Origin: Podocnemis expansa
Taxonomy: Eukaryota > Chordata > Testudines > Podocnemididae
DNA length: 64,000 nt
Assembly: GCA_007922195.1 (NCBI GenBank)
Contig: ML681997.1
Location: 13,451,491-13,515,490 of the forward strand
Direction of reading: 5' to 3'
Positions 24,366 to 35,600 of this stretch are shown piece after piece. Every line of letters begins with the position of its first letter. Position 1 is the first letter of the stretch. The notes below the pieces were generated by a model. That model was not told where the DNA came from and searched no databases. It worked only from the letters and a program-made list of their open reading frames with translations. Position numbers and translations under genes: made by a program.

Positions 24366-25510
24366 TCCCTTGGAGTCACTGAGCTCAAAAGGTTTGGATA
24401 CATCCTATAATGCCTGCAAGGAGGGCTGCATGCTGAACAAATATGATAACTTTCTATGTTTCATTTTAGACATAGGTTCTGCTTTGGATCACGGTAGGTT
24501 AAAGCCAGTCCAGCCCCACAGTTCTTATTTCCTAATGTTTTCCACTCTCGGTATTCTTTTTAGCGTTGGTGGACTCCCTGCCAAAAAAAGGTGTTTCCTC
24601 CCACAGTCTCCTCAGATTGTTTTTTAATTCCATTTGTCAGTCCCCAGGGAGCAAAGGTTAGTCATAAGCATGCTTTTGGCTACTAGATTTTTTTGTGTGG
24701 TTCACTATAGCAACAAACAAAAGCATTAGTCAGAAACTGGCACAGCGCTATAAACACATATTTTTAGAGATATTACCCAGAGTTTGCCTAATACGTGTGG
24801 TACTCTGTTGCCACACAACAGCACCCTAGTTGAGCTATTTATGATTTCGGAGTAAAAGCTTTAAAGAAAAGTTGCAAAACACACCACAGTGAAATTAAAG
24901 GTCTTTTAACTGATGCTGTAATTTACAGATCACAGGCCAAATTCTGTTATTCAATGTTAAATTCAACTCTGCTACATTGAAGTGGAGTTGGTCTCAATTT
25001 GCATCACTCTTAACAGAGCAGAATACGGTGTGTATACATTGAACAAGGAGAGACGTGTGCCAAGTGAAATAAATCCTGCTTCTTTGCTGTATTCATCACT
25101 CTAACTTGAATGCATCACAGGGCTTTACTATAAGAGAAAGCGGTTTGCAATCACATTTAAATCTCACTGCAGATGTGCTTGAAAAAGAGTATCTGCAGCC
25201 TTACACAGAGAAGTGATGAGCTACAGAAGCAGCATGACTTAGAGGACATCTCTCTGGTAATGCTGCTCTTTAGCTCCACCACTTCTGGAATCTAAACCTT
25301 TGCCTTTTTCTGATGGTTTCACTTAATCAGAAACACATGCATTTCAAACGTACCTCCCAGCATCCTGGGGCTGGAGCCCCTCAACAGGATGATTTTCATG
25401 TTAACTAGAAACTGAATGAGTACATTTTCAGACTGTTTCCTTCATATGAGTGGCTGCCAAAGTGTGCATGTATATACATGCAACTCCATGGGGAAAACGT
25501 CTCTGCGTGT

Positions 25511-27150
25511 TCCAAAGGGGCAGCCACGTTAGTCTATTTCAGCAAAACAAACAAGGAGTCCTCTGCCACTTTTATAGACTAACAAATGTATTTATTGCAT
25601 AAGCTTTTGTGGGTGTAATCCTACTTCATCAGATGCAGGAAAAGAAACTGCTGTATGTTAGGTGTGTATATACATGCAGAGAAGGGTGAGTCGCCAGTTT
25701 AAATCAAAGAGTTGCAGAGTGTAATCTGTTATTCTATTTCAGCAAACTAAACAGCTTGTTTTGATTGAAACACTGTGGCTGTTGACTTTTGAGAACAATA
25801 GATGGGAAGGTGAGAATACTAAAAGAGGGAAAATGACCTTTTGTAATAAGTTAGCCATTCTGAGTCCCTATCCAGACCCAATCTGATGGAGATGGTGTAA
25901 GATTTGCATATGAATGCCAACTCGGCAGTTTCACGTTGAAGTCTGTTTTTCAAGGATTTTTTGCTGAAGCACTGTAACTAGCATGTTTGTTACAGAATAT
26001 CCAGGTAGATTGAATTGTTCTCCTATTGGTTTTTGAATCTTACCATTCTTGATGTCTGATTTATACCCTTTCATTCTTTCGTGCAGAGATGGTCCAGTTT
26101 GGCCAATGTATAAGACAGAGGAGCATTGTTGGCACATGATGTCATATATTACATTGGGAGATGTGCATGTGAATGAGCCCCTGATGCAGTGGCTGATTTG
26201 GTTAGGTCCTATGTGGTGTCACTTGAGTAGATATGTGCACAGAGTTGGCAATGGGATTTGTTGCAGGGATTGGTATCTGCCTTAGTGTTTCTCTTGTATG
26301 GTGTGTAGTTGCTGGTGAGTATTTGCTTTAGGTTGTAGAGCTGTCTGTACGTGCCTACCTCCCAGGCTTGAGAGAGTGAAGGATTGTCTTCCAGGACAGG
26401 TTGTATATTGTTGATGAGGTGCTGGCGAGGTTTGACTTAGGGGCTGTAAGTGATGACCAGCGGCATTCTGTTGTTTTCCCTGTTGGGCCTGTCCTGTAGT
26501 ATGTGACTTCTGGGTATCCACCTGGCTGTTTCTGGTTTTTCCCAGCTTCTCTGTAAGAGGTTGTGGTTGGGAGCAGCAGTGTTTCCTCACTTCCCCTGGT
26601 GGGTATTGTAGTTTTAAGAATGCTCAGTAGAGATCCTGAAGATGTTTGTCTCTGTCTGAGGAATTGGAGTGAATGTGGTTATATCCTAGGCTTGGCTGTA
26701 GACAATGGATCGTATGGTGTGTCCTGGAGGAAAACTGGAAACATGTAGGTAGGTATAGTGGTCAGTAGGTTTCCAGTATAGGGTAGTGTTTATATGGCCA
26801 TCAGTTACTATAGTGTCTGAGAAGTGGATCTCCTGTGTGGACTGGTCCAGCCTGAAGTTGATGGTGGGGTAAAAATTGTTGAAATCACAGTGGAATTCTC
26901 ACGGGCGTTGTTTCTAGGGGTCCAGATGATGAAATGTCATCAATGTAGCATAAGTAGAGGAGTCGCACTTCAAGACAAGAGTTGAACAAGTGTTCTAAGT
27001 CAGCCATAAAAGCATTGGCATATTAGGAGGTCTTCAAGGTACCCATAGCAGTGTCGCTACCTTAAAGGTATAAGGTATCTTCCAAATCTGAAATGGTTGT
27101 GGGTGAGGACAAAGTGACAATGTTCAGCCAGACAAAGTTCAGTTCCCTAT
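25511..27150 (-). mobile_element. Penelope-like retroelement, degraded, with GIY-YIG and RT traces
   Basis: On the plus strand it starts with the PLE terminal block (GCAGCCACGTTAGTCTATTT, then GACTAACAAATGTATTTATT). On the minus strand 25931-26137 encodes the end of a GIY-YIG endonuclease: CQQCSSVLYIGQTGPSLHER, then KSDIKNGKIQKPIGEQFNLP. Upstream 26282-26590 matches the linker region, and 26936-26947 encodes YIDD, the catalytic motif of the reverse transcriptase, inside LCYIDDI. Frames are broken; it is not an active element. Confidence 0.85.
25931..26137 (-). pseudogene. GIY-YIG endonuclease remnant of the PLE
   Basis: This is the C-terminal endonuclease of a Penelope-like element. CxxC and YIGQT are visible at the start, followed by the HERMKG helix and FNLPGYSV. 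The upstream reading frame is broken, so only the endonuclease end survives. Confidence 0.85.
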
Positions 27151-27210
27151 CCAGATCCTATTTAATGGGGAATTGTGTCAAATTTGCATATGAATTCCAG
27201 CTCTGAACAT
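27146..27210 (-). mobile_element. Second copy of the PLE post-endonuclease segment
   Basis: CCCTATCCAGATCC, then TTTGCATATGAATTCCAGCT matches 25865-25925 in the same orientation, beside the end of the larger PLE. It suggests a truncated neighbouring copy or partial tandem. Confidence 0.55.
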
Positions 27211-27984
27211 CAGGCCACTAGCATCCCTGTCTCCATTTCTCTAAAAATAAAATGGGCATTTAACCTTGTCAGATGATGACCAGCTAATGTTTCAAATGCA
27301 CTTTAAAGATGAAGGGCCAAATTTTATTCTCAGTGCCACTGCCACAAACAATGAGTGACACTTGAAATGTGGCCCAACACACACAATATACAATGAAATA
27401 TTTTAATTATTGGTATAAATATTATGATACTATTAAAAGCTGTGTTGCAGTAGGAACCCTTGAACTGTAGTGTAGAAAAATATAAGATGGATTCAGGTTT
27501 CAGTGACCTTTAATTGATATATTTTCCCTTATGAAAAGCAGGTTTGACAATATCAAGCCACATGGTGCTGCCATTCTTTTTTTTGGTTGTCATTTTATTG
27601 ACCAGGTGCCCCCACTCTTGCAAACACGTGCTGCTGAGTCCAGTGCTTAATGTTGGACATAGTCCCATCAAAATCAATGGGACTTCTCTCTGTAAATAGC
27701 TTTATGCCCAGTAGCAAATGTTTATGGAATCAGGCTCTGATATCTTCTAAGCATTTTTTAACCTGTTTCTTCTCTTGGTTATATCATTTTAACAAAATCT
27801 AGTGATCAATGATTTTTTAAAAAATGGACCTGAGAAGAAATGCATTGACTCCTGTCTGCTGACTGTGGGCAGGAAGCCTGGGGCATATAGCACACCAGAA
27901 TTTAGCTCCTTTTGTGTCATCCTAAAGTCAGGATAATAAATACTTTATGATTATGTACAGCCTGCTTTTCCAGTCATAAGGAAA

Positions 27985-28600
27985 TATAAGAACATAGGAC
28001 TGGAGGCAATCCCTTGGGGCACTAAATCCAATCCCCTGCTGTCACAGGCAACCATTTCACGTAACGCCTTTCATAAACTTATCAGACTCAGTGTTCAAAC
28101 CAGTTAGGTTTATTACCCCAGCTAGTCCTTTTGGAAGACTATTTCAGAATCATACTCCTCCGGTGATTAGAAGTCGTCTTTTAATTTCCATTTTAAATTT
28201 ACTTCTGGCCACTTTATCCTCATTTGTTCTGGTGCCAACACTGTCCATTTGCTTAAACAGCTCTTCTCCTTCTCTGATGTTTAACCTCCTGATGTATTTA
28301 CAGAGAGCAAACAGATGCCCACTCAGTCTTTGTTTTGCTAGGCTAAACAAGCCAAGCTCTTTACCCCCTCAGAACATAGGCCCTCTACCACCTGATCATC
28401 CTAGTAGCCTCACGCTATACCTGTTCCAGGTTAAATTCATCTTTCTTGAAAATGGGTGGGCAGCATCCTACCCAGTATTTCCATTCAAGCGTAAAATGGC
28501 ATTTATGCTTCCCTATTTCTACCAGACATACCTCACTATCTTTTCCTTTCCTATCCCTACTCTGAGACTGCTCCACCGCCTTTTCCCTAAGGGAACAGCT
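27985..28600 (-). mobile_element. CR1 LINE 3' part
   Basis: The reverse complement reads like the CR1 3' UTR/terminal region. Plus-strand landmarks are CTTTTGGAAGACTATTTCAG, TGTTTAACCTCCTGATGTAT and TTTTGCTAGGCTAAACAAGC. The 172-residue plus-strand open frame in it is antisense and not a gene. Confidence 0.7.
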
Positions 28601-29307
28601 CAACTCTGACTTCTGGACGGACGGTCATTCCCTGCCATTGGTGCTGTTGTGCAGTGCTGCCGGAAGGATAAGATTCAAATTATAAGCGGCACACCCAGCC
28701 TTTAAGAATTAGGCACTGCATCTTGCTGCTCCTTTGGGAGGGACGATCATGTGCCTCTCTTTGGAAATGAATTGTTAACTGCAATTAATGAACAAGAAGC
28801 TGGAACATGGCTGTGCTCACATGTTTACTGATCATGTCTCCCTGAAACCATGGAGTAAGGGGTGTAACTGTGTATGAAGATATAAATTACAGTAAGCCAC
28901 CATCTCCTTTAAATTGCAGTTTACATTTCCTTTGTGCAATATACACACCATCTGTCACCCAAAGCACCTGATTTTCCCCAGCCTTGCAACGAAGTGTAGT
29001 GATTACAACTGGGCAAAGTGAGCATCAGTCACAACCAGTCTGATTTGAACTGGTGGCAATGAATACATGAAGTGCAATGCAGTGGAGATTCCAATCTACG
29101 CGCTGTTAAATAGGTCTGACTCTAAATGGGTCACAGTCTCCTTTCACTTACATTGGGTTTACATTGCTGTGATTCCATTGACTTCAGTGGAGTTACTCCT
29201 GATCACAGTCAGGATAAGGAACCTAATTTACACCAATGATTGAGTTTCCACACTGCTCACCAGGAGGCTCTGTTTTGGTCCAGGCTCCTGTGCTTTAACC
29301 TTCCTAA

Positions 29308-29470
29308 GAGCTTGTCTTCACTTGAAACACTACAGCCGCATAGCTGCAGCCCGTCAGTGTAGACACTACCAATGCCAACTAGAGGGGTTCTCCCATCGAT
29401 GTAGGTAACCTATCTCACTGAGAGGCAATAGCTTGGTGGATGGACAAATTCTTGCTCTCTATAACAAGAG
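29308..29470. mobile_element. Fragment of a TGTAGACACTACC-type repeat
   Basis: GCTTGTCTTCACTTGAAACA, GTCAGTGTAGACACTACC, GGTTCTCCCATCGATGTAGG and GAGAGGCAATAGCTTGGTGG resemble another reptilian MITE with short inverted repeats. Only one end is seen. Confidence 0.45.
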
Positions 29471-29687
29471 TTAGGTTGGCTGCAGTACATCACTCAGGGA
29501 TGTGAATTTTTCACACCATTGTGCAACATGGTTAGATTGATTTAAGTTTTTAGTATAGAACAGACTTGCACCATGGTAGGCTCCAGCACTGTCTCTTTCT
29601 TTGGCCTGCCTGGCACACTGCTTAGGCACAGGCTCTCTGTCTGTTACCCCTTCAAGGAAATTGGACTTCACATTCGAGCTATCCTAG

Positions 29688-30575
29688 GTGTACCGGATGA
29701 GGGCTGAGTACCAGAAGACATGGCAGTGGCTTATAAACACCCTCTCCCAGAGTGCCAACCTTGTGGACACATTTGGTTACCAGTTTGAGGCAAACAGAGT
29801 GAAATTCAATAAAGACAAGTACAAAGTACTCCACTTAGAAAAGAACAATTCATTGTGCATATATAAAATGGTCAATGACTAGCTGGGAAGGAGTACTGTT
29901 GAAAAGGAACTGGGTGTCATAGTGGACCATAAGCTAAATATGAGTCAACAGAAAGATTGTTGCAAAAAAAAAGCAAACATCATTCTGGGATGTATTAACA
30001 GGAGTATTATAAGTAAGACATGAGAAGTGATTCTTCCACTCTACTCCACAATGATTAGTCCTCAGCTGCAATATTGTGTCCAGTTCTGGGTGCCCCATTT
30101 CAGGAAAGATGTGGACAAATTGGGGAAAGTCCAGAGAAGAGCAACATGAATGATTAGAGGTCTGGAACACTTGCCTTATGATGGAAATTGAAAGAGTTGG
30201 GTTTATTTAGTCTGGAAAAGAGGAGACAGAGGGGACAAGAAAACAGTTTTTCAGTATCTAAAAGGTTGTTACGAGGAGAATGGAGAAAAATTATTCTCAT
30301 TAACTGTTGATGATAGGACAAGAAGCAATGGGCTTAAATTACAACAAGGGAGATTTAGGTTGGACATTAGAAAAAAATTCTTAACTGGCAGGGTGATTAA
30401 TCACTGGCATAAGTTGTGTAGGCAGGTTGTGGAATCTCCATCATTGGAAGTTTTTAAAAACTTGTTAGACAGACACTGTCAGAGATAGTTTAAGAGGGCA
30501 CTTGATCCTGCCATGAGTGCTGGGGACTGGACTTGATGACCTCTCATAGTCCCTTCCAGTTTCTGTGATTCTATG
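29688..30575 (+). mobile_element. CR1 LINE 3' part with short ORF remnant
   Basis: It contains AATAAAGACAAGTACAAAGT, then CTCCACTTAG, the end-of-ORF2 region (KVLHLEKNN), then AAGAGGAGACAGAGGGGACA, TGGACTTGATGACCTCTCAT and AGTCCCTTCCAGTTTCTGTG, ending GATTCTATGAC. This is the classical CR1 3' end. Confidence 0.85.
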
Positions 30576-31478
30576 ACTTAACTCATCAGGGACATGAGAT
30601 AATTGAGCCACGTAACCCAAAGAAAACAACAGAACACCACTGACCATCAGCTACAGTCCCCAGCTAAAATCCCTCCAACACATCATCAAAGATCTACAAC
30701 CTGTCCTAGAACATGATCCTACACTCTCTCAAGCCTTGGGAGGCAGACCAATCCTTGCCTACAGCCAACCCCTCAATCTGAAGCAAATACTCACCAACAG
30801 CTGAACACCATATAATAAGAACATTAACCCAGGAGCCCTCAACAAACCCCATTGTCAACTCTGCCCACACATCAACACCAGTGGTACCATCAGAGGTCCC
30901 AACCACATCAGGGGCTCATTCACCTGCACATCCACTAATGTGGTAAATGCTATCATGTCCCAGCAATGCCCCTCTGCCATGTACATTGGCCAAACTACAC
31001 TGTCTTTATGCAAAAGAATCAATAGAAACAAATCAGACGTAAAAAATGGCAACATCCATAAACCAGTAGAACACTTCAATCTCCCTGGACACAGACTTGA
31101 AAGCTGTCATACTTCAACAAAAAACCTTCGAAAATAGACTTCAGTGTGAAACTGCAGAGTTGGAGCTTATTTGCAAACTTGACGGAATCAGACTGGGTCT
31201 GAAGAGGGACTTGGAATGGTTAGCACATTACAAAACGTAACTCTCCCTGTTGACACACTGTCTCCTTCTAACCAATGTGTATGAATGGGCCCCATCTGTC
31301 CTAACCGAATTGCTTTTGCTAACACTTGCCCTCCTCCATCCTCACATGTGTATATATACCTCTCAGGTGTAGTTTCCACTTCATGCAGCTGACAAAGTGG
31401 GTTGGAGCCCATTAAAAACTTATGCCCAAAGAAATGTATTAGTCTTTAAGGTGCCAAAGGACTCTCATTGCTTTTCCA
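30576..31478 (+). mobile_element. Penelope-like element, 3' half (tandem copy 1)
   Basis: Begins CCAAAGAAAACAACAGAACA, runs through the linker and the GIY-YIG end (CPSAMYIGQTTLSLCKRI near 30968-31021, then KPVEHFNLPGH). After the stop it has the terminal block CTTATGCCCAAAGAAATGTA and TTAGTCTTTAAGGTGCCAAA. Confidence 0.85.
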
Positions 31479-32390
31479 AGAAAGAAAACAACAGAATCCC
31501 ACTGGTCATCACCTACAGCCCTCAAGTCAAACCTCTGCAGCACATTCAAGGATCTATCTACAGCCTATCCTGTAAGACGATGCCTCACTCTCTCAAGCCT
31601 TGGAAGACAGACCTCTCCTCACTTACAGACAGCCCTCCCAACCCTAGGCAGATACTCACGAACCACTACAGACCTAACAACAGAAACAGTAAGACAGGCA
31701 CATATCCTCACAATAAACGCCATTGCCAAGTCTGCCAGCATATCTGCACAAATGACACCCTCACAGGACCTAATCAGACCAGCTACTCCACCAGGGGCTC
31801 ATTCCCCTGCACATCAGTTTATGAGATATACGCCATCATGTGTTAACAATGCCACTCTGTCTGATGCACTGGACAGACTGAATGGTCTCTGCACAAAAGA
31901 ATAAATAGACACAAATCTGACATCAGAAATGGCAATATTAAAAAACCAATAGGGGAACACTTCACTGTCCCTGCTCACTTCCTGAAAGACATTTCCATTA
32001 CAGTATGTAAACAGGTTAAGTCTAAATAAATCTTTAAAGAGAAACTACAGAGTTAGAATTCATATGTAAATTTGACACCATTAACTTGGGTCTGAATAGC
32101 AATATAGACTGGCTTTCTCATTACAAAAAGTGATTTTCATCTCTCTCAACCTCTCCACCCTATTATATGTTGTCCCACACTATTTGAATCTAAACAACTT
32201 GTTTGATTTGCTGAAATAGTCTGACCTGATCTTGTCACTTAACTTCACTGGATGTATTTCTTCCTCACATATTGTAAGCTTTCCATTTTCAAGCATCTGA
32301 CAAAGTGGCATTTCTCCCATGAAAGCTCATGTGATAAATAAATTTATTAATCTTTAAAAGTGCCCCATGATTCTTTGCATCTTTTGGAAA
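31479..32390 (+). mobile_element. Penelope-like element, 3' half (tandem copy 2)
   Basis: It begins at the equivalent point (AAAGAAAACAACAGAATCCC) directly after copy 1. It repeats the linker (RCQ/CQVCQHIC cysteines in 31700-31755), a decayed endonuclease around 31846-31960, and ends with GAAAGCTCATGTGATAAATA and TAATCTTTAAAAGTGCC. It is clearly diverged from copy 1, so it is a separate insertion or older tandem. Confidence 0.8.
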
Positions 32391-32467
32391 AAACTGGTTC
32401 TCTTAGCTCCTGCCATCCTATTGTCCTAAGGTGTTTCCACTTGAATGGGAGCCATTCAGGTTAACAA

Positions 32468-32535
32468 GATCCAGAGGGGTAGTTTTGCTAGTCTAGTTCA
32501 GGAAAAAAAAAAACCATCAAGGAGTTCTCTGTCAG
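32468..32535 (-). mobile_element. Short Penelope-like end
   Basis: AGAGGGGTAGTTTTGCTAGT, then CTAGTTCAGG and CATCAAGGAGTTCTCTGTC: the extreme terminus only. Confidence 0.55.
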
Positions 32536-32539
32536 GTTC

Positions 32540-33599
32540 ATGTTAACAACTTTCTGTTGTGTCTGGTCTGGGAGAGACATGCTACAGCCCTGGTATCAGG
32601 TGGTGGATTCAGTAATTTAATAAAACCAACCAGAATTCACAAATCGCACACAGCCACATTCCCCAAATCGTCACAGCTCCTGCATGCATCACCACTTTTC
32701 TTTGTGAAGATGCTGACCATGTAGCTCCAAGACAAAACTTCTGAACTGATTCTAATTCACAAAATATGTTTAACCTTTAGATGTGAATTGTCCTCCATAC
32801 CAAGCTACATGATAAAATGACAGTTATGCATTTTGATAAAGATGCCATTATTTTCTACTTAATAGAGCTGCTTTTGTATGTTTTGAACTATTATGAATCA
32901 GCATTAGGATTAGAAATGCAAGGCAAGAAATGATGATTTCTAAATTTTTGCAGCAACTCCACCACTCTCAATTCATTTACCATCTGCTGGATCTAGAAAT
33001 TACATGGCAATTATTTTCTCTACTATCTAAGACTTAAAAGGAAACCCAAGACACTATTCACAGAGATATTTTTATGGTTTTTAAATAATGATTTTCTCAC
33101 TATTGTCTATAATAATCTTAGTGAAACATAAAACTGAAATCTGTTTCCTTAACTCAGCTGTATTTTTCTCTATTGTGTATGAACATTGGTTTGTTATTTT
33201 GGGGTTCCCTAGCAATAATGGATTGGTGGTACAAATACTGCTTTCAGCGGGACAGGGAGCAGTAAGAAGGAGAGCAGAAGAGCTTTAAATAATTTAAAAT
33301 ACACACTATGCTTCACATGGACTTTGCAAGAAATATAAAATAAACTGATAAGTTAAATTTGTGATCTTCAGGCTCCAGAATTGTCTGTCCCTTCGTATCA
33401 GTTACAAACTTATGATCCTAAACGTGCTTTCTAATCTCTCGAAGGTTATCTAATTTCCAGCAATTTAAGTGCAAGTTCAGAAAACAGACTGTGATTAGTT
33501 TAGCAAATGAATAAAGAGTAGTTTTTCAGACTACATCATCACATTATTAGAACATATTAGACTGAATTTACTCTGCTGTGTAACTCCCTTAAGTGAAGT
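32540..33599. other. Anonymous stretch
   Basis: No recognised repeat or gene. Confidence 0.4.
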
Positions 33600-34235
33600 T
33601 CCAAAGGGGTACCCTTGTTAGTCTAGTTCAGCAAAACAATCAAGGAGTCTGGTGGCACTTTTAACGACGAGCAAATGTATTTATTGCATGTGCTTCCTTG
33701 GAAAGAATCCCACTTCATCAGACGCTTGAAGTTGGGTGATGAAGTGGGATTTTCTCCCACAAAAGTTCACATAATAAATAAATTTTTTAGTCTTTAAGGC
33801 TATGTCTATACTGGAAATTTAGTTTATGTTAATGAGGCTTAATTTAAACAAATTAGTCCCTGTCTACATTGGACTTTCATTAAGTCTAATTAAGAAATTC
33901 CTTAATTTGACTTAATGAAAGCTTAGTTCAATTTAATAAGAACAGCCTCTTAGTTCGAACTAAGCCTTAATTTGACTCTTTAGTTCAAACTAAGGATGGT
34001 GTAGAACTGGATTAACCCTTAATTCAACTTTATTAAGTTCGAATTAAGGACAGATAGGTTGAATTAACAAAGTGGACTAAGTCGACTTTGTCCATTCTGT
34101 TAATTCGACTTAATAAGGTTGAGTTTAGTTTGAATTAAAGTTGAACTTATTAGTTCGAATTAACAAACTCAACCTAAATTTTCTAGTGTAGACATAGCCT
34201 AAAAGTGCCACCAGATTCCTAATTTGTTTTGCATT
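33600..34235. mobile_element. Inverted pair of Penelope-like ends with a MITE inside
   Basis: The left arm 33600-33735 is in minus orientation, starting TTCCAAAGGGGTACCCTTGT. The right arm 33735-33797 plus 34203-34235 is in plus orientation (GATGAAGTGGGATTTTCTCC through AAAGTGCCACCAG). The two arms meet near 33735. The MITE at 33798-34199 sits inside the right arm. Confidence 0.75.
33798..34199. mobile_element. TCGA-palindrome MITE, TTAATTCGAATTAA subfamily (copy 6)
   Basis: Target duplication TAA (33795-33797 and 34200-34202). Ends GGCTATGTCTATACTGG and the complement of CTAGTGTAGACATAGCC. The interior has TTAGTTCGAACTAA and TTAATTCGAATTAA palindromes, partly decayed. Confidence 0.9.
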
Positions 34236-34544
34236 AAGCCTGATTATTTTTCAGAAGAGCTTGGTATGTTGAGTGCTCTGCTTTTTTGCCCCCTCCCCTC
34301 TTTTTTGGGTGTGGGGACAACAATCTAGTTCTGAATTAGGTACCTAAATATTGGCTGAGGTTTTTTGGAAGATTGAGTGCCAGTTGGGGATCTGAATATT
34401 TGCAGATCTTTCCCTGGTCAAATCAGCCTAACCAAACTTCAGTTTTGTTGAAGCCAATGGACTTGAAGTCAATGGGATGACTCTGTCCTCAGTTGTAGAC
34501 AACCATGTTAATTAACCTCACTTAACCTACTCTGCCTTGTGTTG

Positions 34545-35600
34545 GATGGACACCATGTATAACATGGCTAGAAGGAATCATCGTTATCTAGTCTGAGCTC
34601 CTGTATAGCACACATCGCAGAACTTCCCCAAAATAATTCCTAGATCAGATATTTTAGAAAAACATCTAATCTGGATTTTAAAATGTTCAGTGATGGCGAA
34701 TCCACCATAAGCCTTAGTAAATTGTTCCAGTGATTAATTATTCTCACCGTTTAAAAATGTCTCCTCTGAATTTGACTAGCTTCAGCTTCCAGCCACTGGA
34801 ATCTATTATACTTTTCTCAGCTGCACCAAAGAGTCCTTTATTAAATGTTTGTTCCCCTTGTAAGTACTTATCGACTGTAATCAAGTCACCCCTTAACCTT
34901 CTCTTTGTTAAGCTAAACAGACTGAACTCCTTGAATCACTCATTATAAGACATGTTTTCTAATGCTTTAATCATTCTCATGGCTCTTCTCCAAAACCTTT
35001 CCAATTTAACAACATCCTTCTTGAATTGTGGGCACCAGAACTGGACACAGTGTTCCTGCAGAGGCACACCACTGCCAATCACAGTGGTAAAATACATTCT
35101 TCACTCCTACTCAAGATTCCCCTGTTTATGCTTCCCAGAATTATATTAAGTCTTTTGGTCACATTGGGAGCTTACTTTCAGTTGATTGTCCAGTTTGATT
35201 AGCAAATCTTTTTCAGAGTCAATACTTCCCAGATAGAATCCCTCATGCTGTAAGGATGGGCTACATTCTTTGTTCCCAAATGTGTACATTTACATTTAGC
35301 CATATTGAAAGACATATTGTTTGCTTCCACCACATTTACCAAGAAATCTAGATTGCTTTGAGTTAGCAACCTTGTGCTTTTAATTATTCATTACTCCCCA
35401 ATTTTTATGTCATCTGAAAACTTACATGATTTTATGTTTTCTTCCAGGTCATTGATAAAGGTGTTAGATATCATAGGGCCAAGAACCAATTCTTGCAAGA
35501 TCCCCCTGGAAAGAGACCTGCTCAGTTACAATTTCCCATTTTCAATTACATTTTGAAACTTATCAGTTAGCCAGTTTTTAATCTATTTAATGTGTGACAT
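34545..35600 (-). mobile_element. CR1 LINE 3' part
   Basis: Plus-strand landmarks TGGCGAATCCACCATAAGCC, AATCAAGTCACCCCTTAACC and GCACCAGAACTGGACACAGT are the reverse complement of the CR1 3' region and upstream text seen at 3.6-5.3 kb. About 1 kb, coding frame broken. Confidence 0.8.

Noticed and set aside
25511..25665. Short AGACTAACA...TTTATT repeats as tRNA-derived SINEs
   Set aside because: No A and B box pair is seen, and the same sequence forms the end of elements with GIY-YIG remnants, so these are truncated Penelope-like ends.
28091..28609. 172-codon plus-strand frame
   Set aside because: Antisense to a minus-strand CR1 3' end.
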